Shown here: positions 1-5,623 of the stretch, in pieces
How positions within the stretch are numbered: the stretch's first letter is position 1
Layout of the letters: each line of letters opens with the position of its first letter
NCBI GenBank assembly: GCA_021799315.1
Contig: JAJZAR010000094.1
Span: forward strand, 1-5,623
DNA: 5,623 nt
Source of the DNA: Thermoplasmata archaeon
GTDB lineage: Archaea; Thermoplasmatota; Thermoplasmata; Thermoplasmatales; Thermoplasmataceae
Direction of reading: 5' to 3'
Made by a program: the position numbers and the translations under genes
Notes under the pieces: model-generated
The model's database searches: none
What the model was told of the DNA's origin: nothing
The model's input: only the letters and a program-made list of their open reading frames with translations

Positions 1-2
1 AT

Positions 3-1157
3 TACAATGAAGCGACTGGAGGATCCAGGACCATATCAGATGCCAGCCTGAAGAAACTTCTTGAGATACTCAGCAGCAAAAGACTTGGACTAAATGATGT
101 TGATGCTGATGTTCTTGGTAACGCTTATGAATACCTAATTGGAAAGTTTTCGGAAGGTTCTGGAAAGAGTGCTGGGGAATTCTATACACCAAGGGAAGTG
201 GCAGAACTTATGGGGAGAATTCTTGATCCGAGTCCCGGAGAATCAATCTATGATCCGGCCTGCGGTTCCGGAGGTCTTCTGATAAGAACATACGGTGCGT
301 TTGTTAAGAAATACGGTACAGACAGTACCTTGAATTTTCCAAACCTCTATGGTCAGGAGATTAACCGCCTTACATTCGCAATGGCCAAGATGAACGCCAT
401 AATCCATGATATTGATGCTGAAATTAAAATTGGCGATACTATGGAAAGGCCATCATACACCAACCCAGATGGATCATTAATGCAGTTTGATAAGGTTACC
501 GCCAATCCAATGTGGAATCAGAATTTTGAACCGGATCAGCTGAAGAATGACCATTACAACCGATTCCCTTATGGGGTACCGTCAAAATCCAGCGGAGACT
601 GGGCTTGGATTCAGCACATGCTTGCATCATCGAAAAAGAGAGTAGCAGTTGTTCTCGATCAGGGATCGCTGTTCCGAGGCAATGCTGAAGGAAAGATCAG
701 AAGCTCTGTAATCGCGGCAGATCTGGTGGAATGCATCATCTCCCTTCCAGAAAAATTGTTTTACAACACTGGTGCGCCTGGTGCCATACTTGTATTTAAC
801 AAGGCAAAGAATATAAATCAGAAAGGAAAGATATTTTTCATTAATGCTTCAAATGAATTCGGGAAACATAAAGAAATAAGAAAACTGAATCAGCTTCATC
901 CCGAAAATATTGAAAGAATTGCTGAAACTTTTGAAACCTTCAAGGAACATGAGGGGTTCTCTGTCATAAAATCAAACGAAGACGTATTGAAGCAGAATGG
1001 CAACCTTAGTGTCACGCTCTATGTTTCTGAGGTAACAAAAGAGGAGCAGGTCGACATAAGGTCCGTGCTTTCTGAAATAAATGATGTTGATAAGCAACTT
1101 ATGGAAGTCAGTGAAAAATTGAATTCTTATATGAAGGAGCTTGGTTATATTGACTAG
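3..1157 (+). CDS. hsdM: Type I restriction-modification system DNA methylase subunit HsdM (5' partial)
   Basis: HsdM transfers a methyl group from S-adenosylmethionine to adenine N6 in the target chosen by HsdS, as part of the M2S methylase and the R2M2S nuclease. The frame is open from base 3, so the window cuts off the N-terminus; 384 residues remain, and I infer that roughly 100-150 are missing. Visible landmarks, numbered from base 3, are EFYTP at 59-63, the SAM-binding motif I DPACGSGG at 84-91, and the catalytic motif IV NPMW at 168-171 in place of the usual NPPF. These are followed by DWAWIQHMLAS and LPEKLFYNTGAPGAILVFNK, both typical of the N6_Mtase fold. The last 60 or so residues look helical, as expected for the tail that contacts HsdS. 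The GTG at 198 is an internal valine, not a start, because conserved HsdM sequence continues upstream of it. The gene overlaps hsdS by about 8 bases. No frameshift or lost catalytic residue is seen apart from the motif IV variant. Confidence 0.96.
   Translation, partial: YNEATGGSRTISDASLKKLLEILSSKRLGLNDVDADVLGNAYEYLIGKFSEGSGKSAGEFYTPREVAELMGRILDPSPGESIYDPACGSGGLLIRTYGAFVKKYGTDSTLNFPNLYGQEINRLTFAMAKMNAIIHDIDAEIKIGDTMERPSYTNPDGSLMQFDKVTANPMWNQNFEPDQLKNDHYNRFPYGVPSKSSGDWAWIQHMLASSKKRVAVVLDQGSLFRGNAEGKIRSSVIAADLVECIISLPEKLFYNTGAPGAILVFNKAKNINQKGKIFFINASNEFGKHKEIRKLNQLHPENIERIAETFETFKEHEGFSVIKSNEDVLKQNGNLSVTLYVSEVTKEEQVDIRSVLSEINDVDKQLMEVSEKLNSYMKELGYID
1134..1139 (+). promoter_or_regulatory. Shine-Dalgarno site for hsdS
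   Basis: AAGGAG lies inside the last codons of hsdM. It is 10 bases upstream of the TTG at 1150 but only 1 base from the TTG at 1141 and more than 30 from the ATG at 1171. Of the three possible starts, spacing therefore favours TTG 1150. This is read from sequence only. Confidence 0.5.
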
Positions 1158-2409
1158 ACCCGGATACAAGATGACTAAGATTGGAGAGATACCTGAGGAA
1201 TGGGAAGTGGTTGAAATGGGGGATAATAAAGTATCAGAGCTAGTAATGGGTCAATCACCTCCATCGTCATCTTATAATACCTCTGGCAATGGGATACCAT
1301 TCTTGCAAGGAAATGCCGATTTTGGGGAAGTATGTCCAAGCCCTAGGATTTATTGCACTAAGCCACTTAAAGTGGCTGAAAAAGGAGATATTCTCTTGTC
1401 TGTTAGAGCTCCAGTTGGTGAGTTGAACATATCGGCATTCAAATGCGTGATAGGCAGAGGTTTGGCCGTTATCAGGTGTAAGGATAATAAAACACATTAC
1501 AAGTATCTTTACTTTTATTTGAAGTACAGTGTAAACAGGCTAAGATCTATGTCCACTGGTTCAACCTTCAAGGCAGTTGGGAAAGATATATTGTCCCATT
1601 TTGAAATCTGTCTTCCGGATTATGAAAAGCAGCAAAAAATCGCTGAAATTTTATCCACTGCAGACGAAACTATTCAAAAAGTAAATGAGGAAATCACCCT
1701 GACTGAAAAACTCAAGAAGGGACTGATGCAAACTCTCCTTACCAAAGGCATTGGGCACACGAAGTTCAAGACATCAGAGATTGGAGAGATACCAGAGGAA
1801 TGGTCTATAAAATCTATTTCGGAGTGCGGCATTCCAGTGAGCAATATTGATCCGTCGATCTTTAGTCATTCTTATTTTAAATACATAGATGTATCTGGAA
1901 TTTCGTCTGAAAAATTGGTCATTGTTGATACAAAAGAAATTCAAGGAATAGCTGCTCCAAGTAGAGCTCGTAAAGAAGTGAAAGAGGAGGACATAATATT
2001 TGCTACTGTCAGGCCATATCTCAAGCGAGTGGCAATTGTGCCGAAGAATCTGGACGGTCAAGTTTGTTCAACGGCTTTTTGCGTAGTCAGAGCAAATAGA
2101 AATGAGATTATGCCAAGATTCCTCTATTATTATATGACGTTTGATAAATTTGTTATCAAGATTTCCGGGTTTCAAACGGGTTCGGCATATCCAGCTGTAT
2201 CCGATAGTCAAGTTATGTCTGAGAGAGTTCCAATACCTAAGCTCTATGAGCAGCAGAAAATAGCCGAAATCCTCTCAACAGTTGACCAAAAACTGGAACT
2301 TCTCAGAAACAAGAGGACACACTTAGAAAAACTTAAAATGGGCCTGATGGGCGATCTTCTTACAGGAAGAGTGAGAGTAAAAGTAGAGACATCAAAAGGT
2401 GAGAACTGA
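1150..2409 (+). CDS. hsdS: Type I restriction-modification system specificity subunit HsdS
   Basis: HsdS recognises the bipartite DNA target and holds two HsdM subunits. From TTG 1150 it has 419 residues, a normal length. The protein is a clear internal duplication: GEIPEEW at residues 12-18 and again at 212-218; target-recognition domain 1 at about 20-155 with GDILLSVRAPVG at 79-90; a conserved helical spacer from 158 (QQKIAEILST, then EKLKKGLMQTLLTKG); recognition domain 2 at about 220-365 with SRAR at 271-274 and DIIFATVRP at 281-289; and a second helical region from 366 (QQKIAEILST, EKLKMGLMGDLLTG). The two recognition domains differ, so an asymmetric target is expected; the target sequence cannot be read from the protein. 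The start is uncertain. TTG 1150 has the best-placed ribosome site and keeps RPGYKMT, which resembles the N-termini of relatives; TTG 1141 and ATG 1171 are alternatives. The gene overlaps hsdM by about 8 bases and hsdR by 1. Confidence 0.95.
   Translation: MTRPGYKMTKIGEIPEEWEVVEMGDNKVSELVMGQSPPSSSYNTSGNGIPFLQGNADFGEVCPSPRIYCTKPLKVAEKGDILLSVRAPVGELNISAFKCVIGRGLAVIRCKDNKTHYKYLYFYLKYSVNRLRSMSTGSTFKAVGKDILSHFEICLPDYEKQQKIAEILSTADETIQKVNEEITLTEKLKKGLMQTLLTKGIGHTKFKTSEIGEIPEEWSIKSISECGIPVSNIDPSIFSHSYFKYIDVSGISSEKLVIVDTKEIQGIAAPSRARKEVKEEDIIFATVRPYLKRVAIVPKNLDGQVCSTAFCVVRANRNEIMPRFLYYYMTFDKFVIKISGFQTGSAYPAVSDSQVMSERVPIPKLYEQQKIAEILSTVDQKLELLRNKRTHLEKLKMGLMGDLLTGRVRVKVETSKGEN
1178..1203 (+). repeat. 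Direct repeat copy 1 within hsdS
   Basis: This 26-base segment encodes the IGEIPEEW box before recognition domain 1. It matches 1778-1803 at 25 of 26 positions (t at 1194 versus a at 1794). The two copies are exactly 600 bases apart and therefore in the same reading frame. It marks the start of the first half of the duplicated HsdS architecture. Confidence 0.9.
1778..1803 (+). repeat. Direct repeat copy 2 within hsdS
   Basis: This is the second copy of the 26-base segment at 1178-1203, with one mismatch. It encodes the same IGEIPEEW box before recognition domain 2. Recombination between the copies would remove exactly 200 codons and leave an in-frame, single-domain HsdS; that consequence is inferred. 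Confidence 0.9.
2397..2402 (+). promoter_or_regulatory. Shine-Dalgarno site for hsdR
   Basis: AGGTGA sits in the last codons of hsdS with a 6-base spacer to the ATG at 2409. It matches six bases of the GGAGGTGATC complement of the 16S rRNA 3' end. Together with the TGATG stop/start overlap it fixes the hsdR start and points to translational coupling. Confidence 0.75.
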
Positions 2410-5333
2410 TGGCTTCTTTTGCCACAGAGAGATCAAGCGTTCAGAATCCAATAATTGAGTATTCCATGCAAATAGGGTGGAATTACCTGAGTCCTAACGA
2501 TGCCTTGAGAATGCGTGGTGGTGAAACTGGGCTCATACTCAGGGATGTATTCTCCTCTCAAGTTATAAAACTAAATTCGAATTTCGCCAACCTAGAAACC
2601 GCCAATACTATAATAAAGAGATTGGAGAACAGCATTACAGCAACCATTGAAGGAAACGAGAAGGTATGGCAACACCTAACTGGCAAAGGAACAGTTTTCA
2701 TCCCCGAGGAAAGAAGAGACAGAAATGTTAAACTCATTGATTTTGAAAACCCTGAACGAAATGAGTACCATGTGACGGATGAGATGACCTTCACCAACGG
2801 TGTCAGGACCAACAGACCGGATGTATTTTTCTTTATAAATGGAATTCCTGTGTTTGTATTGGAGGCAAAGGCTCCGCATCGCTTGGACGGGATCAATGAA
2901 GGGCTAACCCAGATAAGACGGTATCATGAAGAAACTCCAGAAATGATGGTTATACCTCAGGCATACCAGGTTACAAACATTATTGATTTTTATTACGGCC
3001 CTACCTGGAATTTTGCCAGCAAGAACATCTTTTCTTGGAAACTGGAGAATGATAATAATCTTGAAGATCAGGTAAAATCATTCTTCAAAATTGAATCGGT
3101 ACTTAATTTCATTCGAGATTACATCCTGTTTATAAGGCGTGACGATGAGATTACGAAGGCAGTCCTCAGGCCACACCAGACTAGAGCCACAGAGAAGGTA
3201 CTGAATCGCAGCATTTCTCCTAAGAGCAGGGGACTTGTCTGGCACACCCAGGGATCGGGTAAAACATACACTATGATCGTTGCTGCAAAAAAGATCTTGG
3301 AGCATCGCCTGATAAAGAGACCCATAATATTGCTGCTTGTGGACAGGAATGAACTGGAAAGCCAGTTGTTCAACAACCTTTCGGCACTTGGATTCGAGAA
3401 TGTTCATGTGACCGATAATAAGAAGGATCTCCAAAATTTTTTGAAATCAGAAATACCAATAATCATAGTGTCAACAATACAGAAATTCGAGGGTATGCCT
3501 GAAAAGGTCAATCTCAGCAACGAAATATTTGTATTTGCGGACGAAGCACATAGAAGCACCGGGGGGAAACTGGGCAACTATCTCATGGGGTCTATACCCA
3601 ATGCCACATTTATTGGCTTCACTGGAACACCGGTATCAAGAACCTCAGGAAAGAATGACACATTCCTAATGTTTGGAAGAGACGACAAAGACGGTTACTT
3701 GGATAAATACGGGATCAAACAATCTATAAAGGATAAGACTACCCTCCCACTAAATTATTCCTTGGCACCGAACAGGATGCTTGTGGATCGGGATACCCTA
3801 GAAAAGAGTTTCCTAAAGAATGCGGAACTTGCAGGTGTTTCTGATATAGAAACCCTTAATATGATTATGGAAAAGCAGGTCACATTACGAAATATGATGA
3901 AAAACAGTGACCGGATGGATAGCATAGCAAAATATCTATCTGAACATTTCAGAAGCAATGTTGAACCTCTGGGCTATAAGGCATTTCTTGTGGCAGTAGA
4001 CAGAGAAGCATGTGCAATGTATAAGGAGATGCTTGACAGGTATCTGCCACCCTCATATTCCAGGGTAATCATCAGCTCCAATCATAACGATAAGGAGAAT
4101 CTTAAGAAATATCACACAACCGAGGATCAGGAGAGAGATATCAGGAAAGCTTTTAGAGATCCGAAGGAGGATCCAAAAATACTCATTGTCACTGAAAAAC
4201 TTCTCACGGGATTTGATGCACCCATACTCTATTGCATGTACCTGGACAAACCCATGAGAGATCATGTTCTGCTGCAGGCCATAGCAAGGATAAACAGACC
4301 ATATGAAACCAGTGATGGCAAAATCAAAACGGCAGGTCTCATAATTGACTTTGTTGGTGTGTTCAGAAGGCTCAAGGATGCACTTGAGTTTGATTCTAAA
4401 GACCTATCAGATATTGAGGATGTTGTTCAGGATATCGAGATATTGAAAAAGAGTTTCTCAGGGAAGATTGCTGAAATGAAATCAAATTATCTTGATCACC
4501 TCAGCTCTACAAAACCGGATAAGGTGGTAAGCGAAATACTTGAGATATTTGGGGATGAGAACAACAGACAGAAATATTATGCCCAGTGGAGAGAGATTGA
4601 GGACATGTACAATATCATATCACCAGATGATTTCCTGAGGCCTCACCTGGATAACTTTGAAAAATTTGCAAGAATTTACAACGTTCTGAGAATGTATTAC
4701 GATAACAAGCAGAAACCGGATCTCGATCTTTCAGAGAAGACTGCCCAGCTGGTGAGAGAGAATACATCCATAGGTGAATTCAAGCTTCCAAAAAGTACTT
4801 ACAGCATTAATGAGGGAACATTGGATAAAATCAAATCTGATCATGAATCTGACAGAGAGCGAATATTAAGCATGATTAACAGCATCATTAATGAGGTTAA
4901 GGAAAATATGTTGAAACAGCCTTACCTTATATCAATAGGTGAGAGGGCCGAAAAGATAGCTCAGGTATACACTCAAGGGCAGGAATCTTCAGAAAGCACA
5001 GCAAAGGATCTCGAATCACTTATCCTTGAGATAAATGAGGCAAACAAGGATCAGGATTCATTGAAGATGTCACCTGACATTTTTTCGCTTTACTGGTTCT
5101 TAAAGAGCAAAAGTATATCCGATGCGGAAAAGGTAGCAACAGAGATGTCATCAGTGTTCACAAAATATTCAAGCTGGCGCACTAATCCCAGGCAAGAGAG
5201 AGATATCAGGCTTGAACTCAACAGGGCACTTGCGTCACATGCAAAAAGTAAAGATATTGCCCAGATACAGAAGAATACAGAGAATGCTAAGGAGATAATT
5301 GACAGACTGAAGGCGAATGGAAATGGTAAGTAA
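2409..5333 (+). CDS. hsdR: Type I restriction-modification system endonuclease/translocase subunit HsdR
   Basis: HsdR is the ATP-driven DNA translocase and nuclease of the R-M complex; it pulls in DNA from unmethylated sites and cuts it. The 974 residues are full length for the family. The N-terminal RecB-like nuclease has D138, E152-A-K154 (the PD-(D/E)xK signature) and the accessory Q168xxxY172. The superfamily 2 helicase core follows: motif I WHTQGSGKT at 278-286 with the ATP-binding K285, a VDRNEL box at 311-316, motif II DEAH at 378-381, motif III FTGTP at 404-408, motif V LLTGFDAP at 598-605, and motif VI QAIARINRP at 623-631 with arginines at 627 and 630. From about 650 the protein is mostly charged and helical, as in the C-terminal domain that docks on HsdM. 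All catalytic residues are present, so an active enzyme is expected. The ATG start is supported by AGGTGA 6 bases upstream and by the one-base overlap with the hsdS stop. Its end overlaps the next gene by 17 bases. Confidence 0.97.
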   Translation: MASFATERSSVQNPIIEYSMQIGWNYLSPNDALRMRGGETGLILRDVFSSQVIKLNSNFANLETANTIIKRLENSITATIEGNEKVWQHLTGKGTVFIPEERRDRNVKLIDFENPERNEYHVTDEMTFTNGVRTNRPDVFFFINGIPVFVLEAKAPHRLDGINEGLTQIRRYHEETPEMMVIPQAYQVTNIIDFYYGPTWNFASKNIFSWKLENDNNLEDQVKSFFKIESVLNFIRDYILFIRRDDEITKAVLRPHQTRATEKVLNRSISPKSRGLVWHTQGSGKTYTMIVAAKKILEHRLIKRPIILLLVDRNELESQLFNNLSALGFENVHVTDNKKDLQNFLKSEIPIIIVSTIQKFEGMPEKVNLSNEIFVFADEAHRSTGGKLGNYLMGSIPNATFIGFTGTPVSRTSGKNDTFLMFGRDDKDGYLDKYGIKQSIKDKTTLPLNYSLAPNRMLVDRDTLEKSFLKNAELAGVSDIETLNMIMEKQVTLRNMMKNSDRMDSIAKYLSEHFRSNVEPLGYKAFLVAVDREACAMYKEMLDRYLPPSYSRVIISSNHNDKENLKKYHTTEDQERDIRKAFRDPKEDPKILIVTEKLLTGFDAPILYCMYLDKPMRDHVLLQAIARINRPYETSDGKIKTAGLIIDFVGVFRRLKDALEFDSKDLSDIEDVVQDIEILKKSFSGKIAEMKSNYLDHLSSTKPDKVVSEILEIFGDENNRQKYYAQWREIEDMYNIISPDDFLRPHLDNFEKFARIYNVLRMYYDNKQKPDLDLSEKTAQLVRENTSIGEFKLPKSTYSINEGTLDKIKSDHESDRERILSMINSIINEVKENMLKQPYLISIGERAEKIAQVYTQGQESSESTAKDLESLILEINEANKDQDSLKMSPDIFSLYWFLKSKSISDAEKVATEMSSVFTKYSSWRTNPRQERDIRLELNRALASHAKSKDIAQIQKNTENAKEIIDRLKANGNGK

Positions 5334-5595
5334 GGAAGAGTTCAAACGAGAGGTCTGGAAATTCGCTGAAGATATCAATGCGAAACCAGAACAGATTAGG
5401 TTGCGTGATATGAAATTAAAAAAGGGAAGCTGCTCACGAAAGAAAATTATAACATTTGATAAATCTTTGCTAAATATGGATCCATCCTTGAGAAGAGAAG
5501 CGATAATTCATGAGTTACTGCACTTAAGATACAGACATCATGGTAAACTATTCAAAGCAGTACTAAAAACTTACTTGAATGAGGAGGTGCCATAG
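5317..5595 (+). CDS. Small YgjP/DUF45-like (M48-type) zinc metallopeptidase-like protein
   Basis: This 92-residue soluble protein has no signal peptide or membrane segment. A gluzincin-type site is visible: H65-E66-LL-H69 with a likely third ligand H75 (HHGKLF), giving the HExxH-x5-H spacing of the YgjP-like/DUF45 family, plus an upstream GSCS box at 37-40. It corresponds to the C-terminal half of full-length (about 200-residue) DUF45 proteins. I recall similar compact versions annotated as M48 family metallopeptidase beside type I R-M genes. The Trp usually found just before the (A/G)SCS box is Lys36 here. The substrate and the role in R-M are unknown; control of HsdR by proteolysis is only a hypothesis. 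An in-frame TGA at 5308-5310 limits the start to ATG 5317 or ATG 5323; the second lies 7 bases after a weak AAGGCG. The 17-base overlap with hsdR suggests coupled translation. Four hand-counted rows give about 34% GC, lower than hsdR. Confidence 0.85.
   Translation: MEMVSKEEFKREVWKFAEDINAKPEQIRLRDMKLKKGSCSRKKIITFDKSLLNMDPSLRREAIIHELLHLRYRHHGKLFKAVLKTYLNEEVP
5583..5589 (+). promoter_or_regulatory. Strong Shine-Dalgarno site for a downstream gene
   Basis: GGAGGTG, a seven-base match to the complement of the 16S rRNA 3' end and the best ribosome site in the window, lies in the last codons of the metallopeptidase-like gene. It is 8 bases upstream of the TTG at 5598, so the operon probably continues past the right edge. 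Confidence 0.6.
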
Positions 5596-5597
5596 AT

Positions 5598-5623
5598 TTG
5601 GAATTTTTCAAATATACATTCAA
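5598..5623 (+). CDS. Probable start of a further operon gene (3' partial, unidentified)
   Basis: A TTG at 5598 is placed 8 bases after a seven-base Shine-Dalgarno match and opens a frame that reads MEFFKYTF to the window edge. No stop occurs in these eight codons, but that is weak evidence alone; the ribosome site is the main support. It starts 2 bases after the stop of the preceding gene, which fits the tight spacing of the operon. Nothing about its function can be said from so few residues, and it may not be a gene. Confidence 0.4.

Noticed and set aside
198..1157. GTG at 198 as the start of a short methylase
   Set aside because: The same frame is open to base 3 and encodes conserved HsdM sequence (NAYEYLIGKF, EFYTP) upstream; the GTG is an internal valine.
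1141..2409. hsdS inversion or shuffling system with a second, silent specificity gene
   Set aside because: No inverted repeats, recombinase gene or second hsdS are seen in the window; only direct repeats within the one gene.
3078..3434. Open frame of 118 codons on the minus strand inside hsdR
   Set aside because: It lies wholly opposite the helicase core, has no ribosome site or recognisable domain, and other minus-strand frames here overlap in the same way; all look like shadows of hsdR.
3561..3566. Run of six G just after the DEAH box of hsdR, as a possible phase-variation tract
   Set aside because: Six bases is too short to be a convincing contingency tract, the frame is intact, and no other long simple repeat is present.
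4164..4170. AAGGAGG inside hsdR, as a ribosome site for an internal gene
   Set aside because: No suitable start codon follows at normal spacing in an open frame; it encodes part of DPKEDPK in HsdR.
5289..5310. AAGGAG near 5289 with TTG 5299 as an earlier start for the metallopeptidase-like gene
   Set aside because: The frame from TTG 5299 meets an in-frame TGA at 5308-5310, so the start must be ATG 5317 or 5323.

Overview
The window is almost entirely coding on the + strand. It holds most of one type I restriction-modification (R-M) operon in the order hsdM (5' end cut off by the window edge) - hsdS - hsdR - small zinc-metallopeptidase-like gene, and probably the first codons of one more gene at the right edge. 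No convincing gene was seen on the minus strand, and there is no RNA gene, CRISPR array, insertion sequence or promoter. No stretch is non-coding for more than a few tens of bases.

Layout: bases 3-1157 encode the C-terminal 384 residues of the DNA adenine methylase subunit HsdM. The specificity subunit HsdS (about 1150-2409) overlaps its end. HsdR (2409-5333) starts in a one-base TGATG overlap with the hsdS stop. A 92-residue protein with an HExxH...H site (5317-5595) overlaps the hsdR end by 17 bases. Just inside its 3' end lies a near-perfect Shine-Dalgarno (SD) sequence followed by a TTG at 5598, which suggests a fifth gene. Every junction overlaps or nearly so, so the set is very likely one transcript with translational coupling.

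How the genes work together: HsdS carries two target-recognition domains and sets a bipartite DNA target. Two HsdM plus one HsdS form the methylase, which marks host sites with N6-methyladenine. Adding HsdR gives the ATP-driven translocase/nuclease that cuts unmethylated foreign DNA. All catalytic motifs visible in HsdM and HsdR look intact, so the system is probably functional. The role of the metallopeptidase-like partner in R-M is not established, as far as I know.

Organism: frequent AGA/AGG arginine and ATA isoleucine codons, moderate-to-low GC (about 44% in sampled hsdR rows, lower in parts of hsdS and the last gene), SD sites of the GGAGGTGA type, and an HsdM variant (ANPMWNQ) that I associate with archaea and some bacteria together suggest an archaeon, perhaps a Thermoplasmatota-like lineage. 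This is inference from composition, not proof.

Novelty: this is a recognisable defence operon, not an obviously new system. The points most worth a second look are the coupled metallopeptidase, the unseen gene that starts at the right edge, and a near-identical 26-bp in-frame repeat inside hsdS spaced exactly 600 bp apart.
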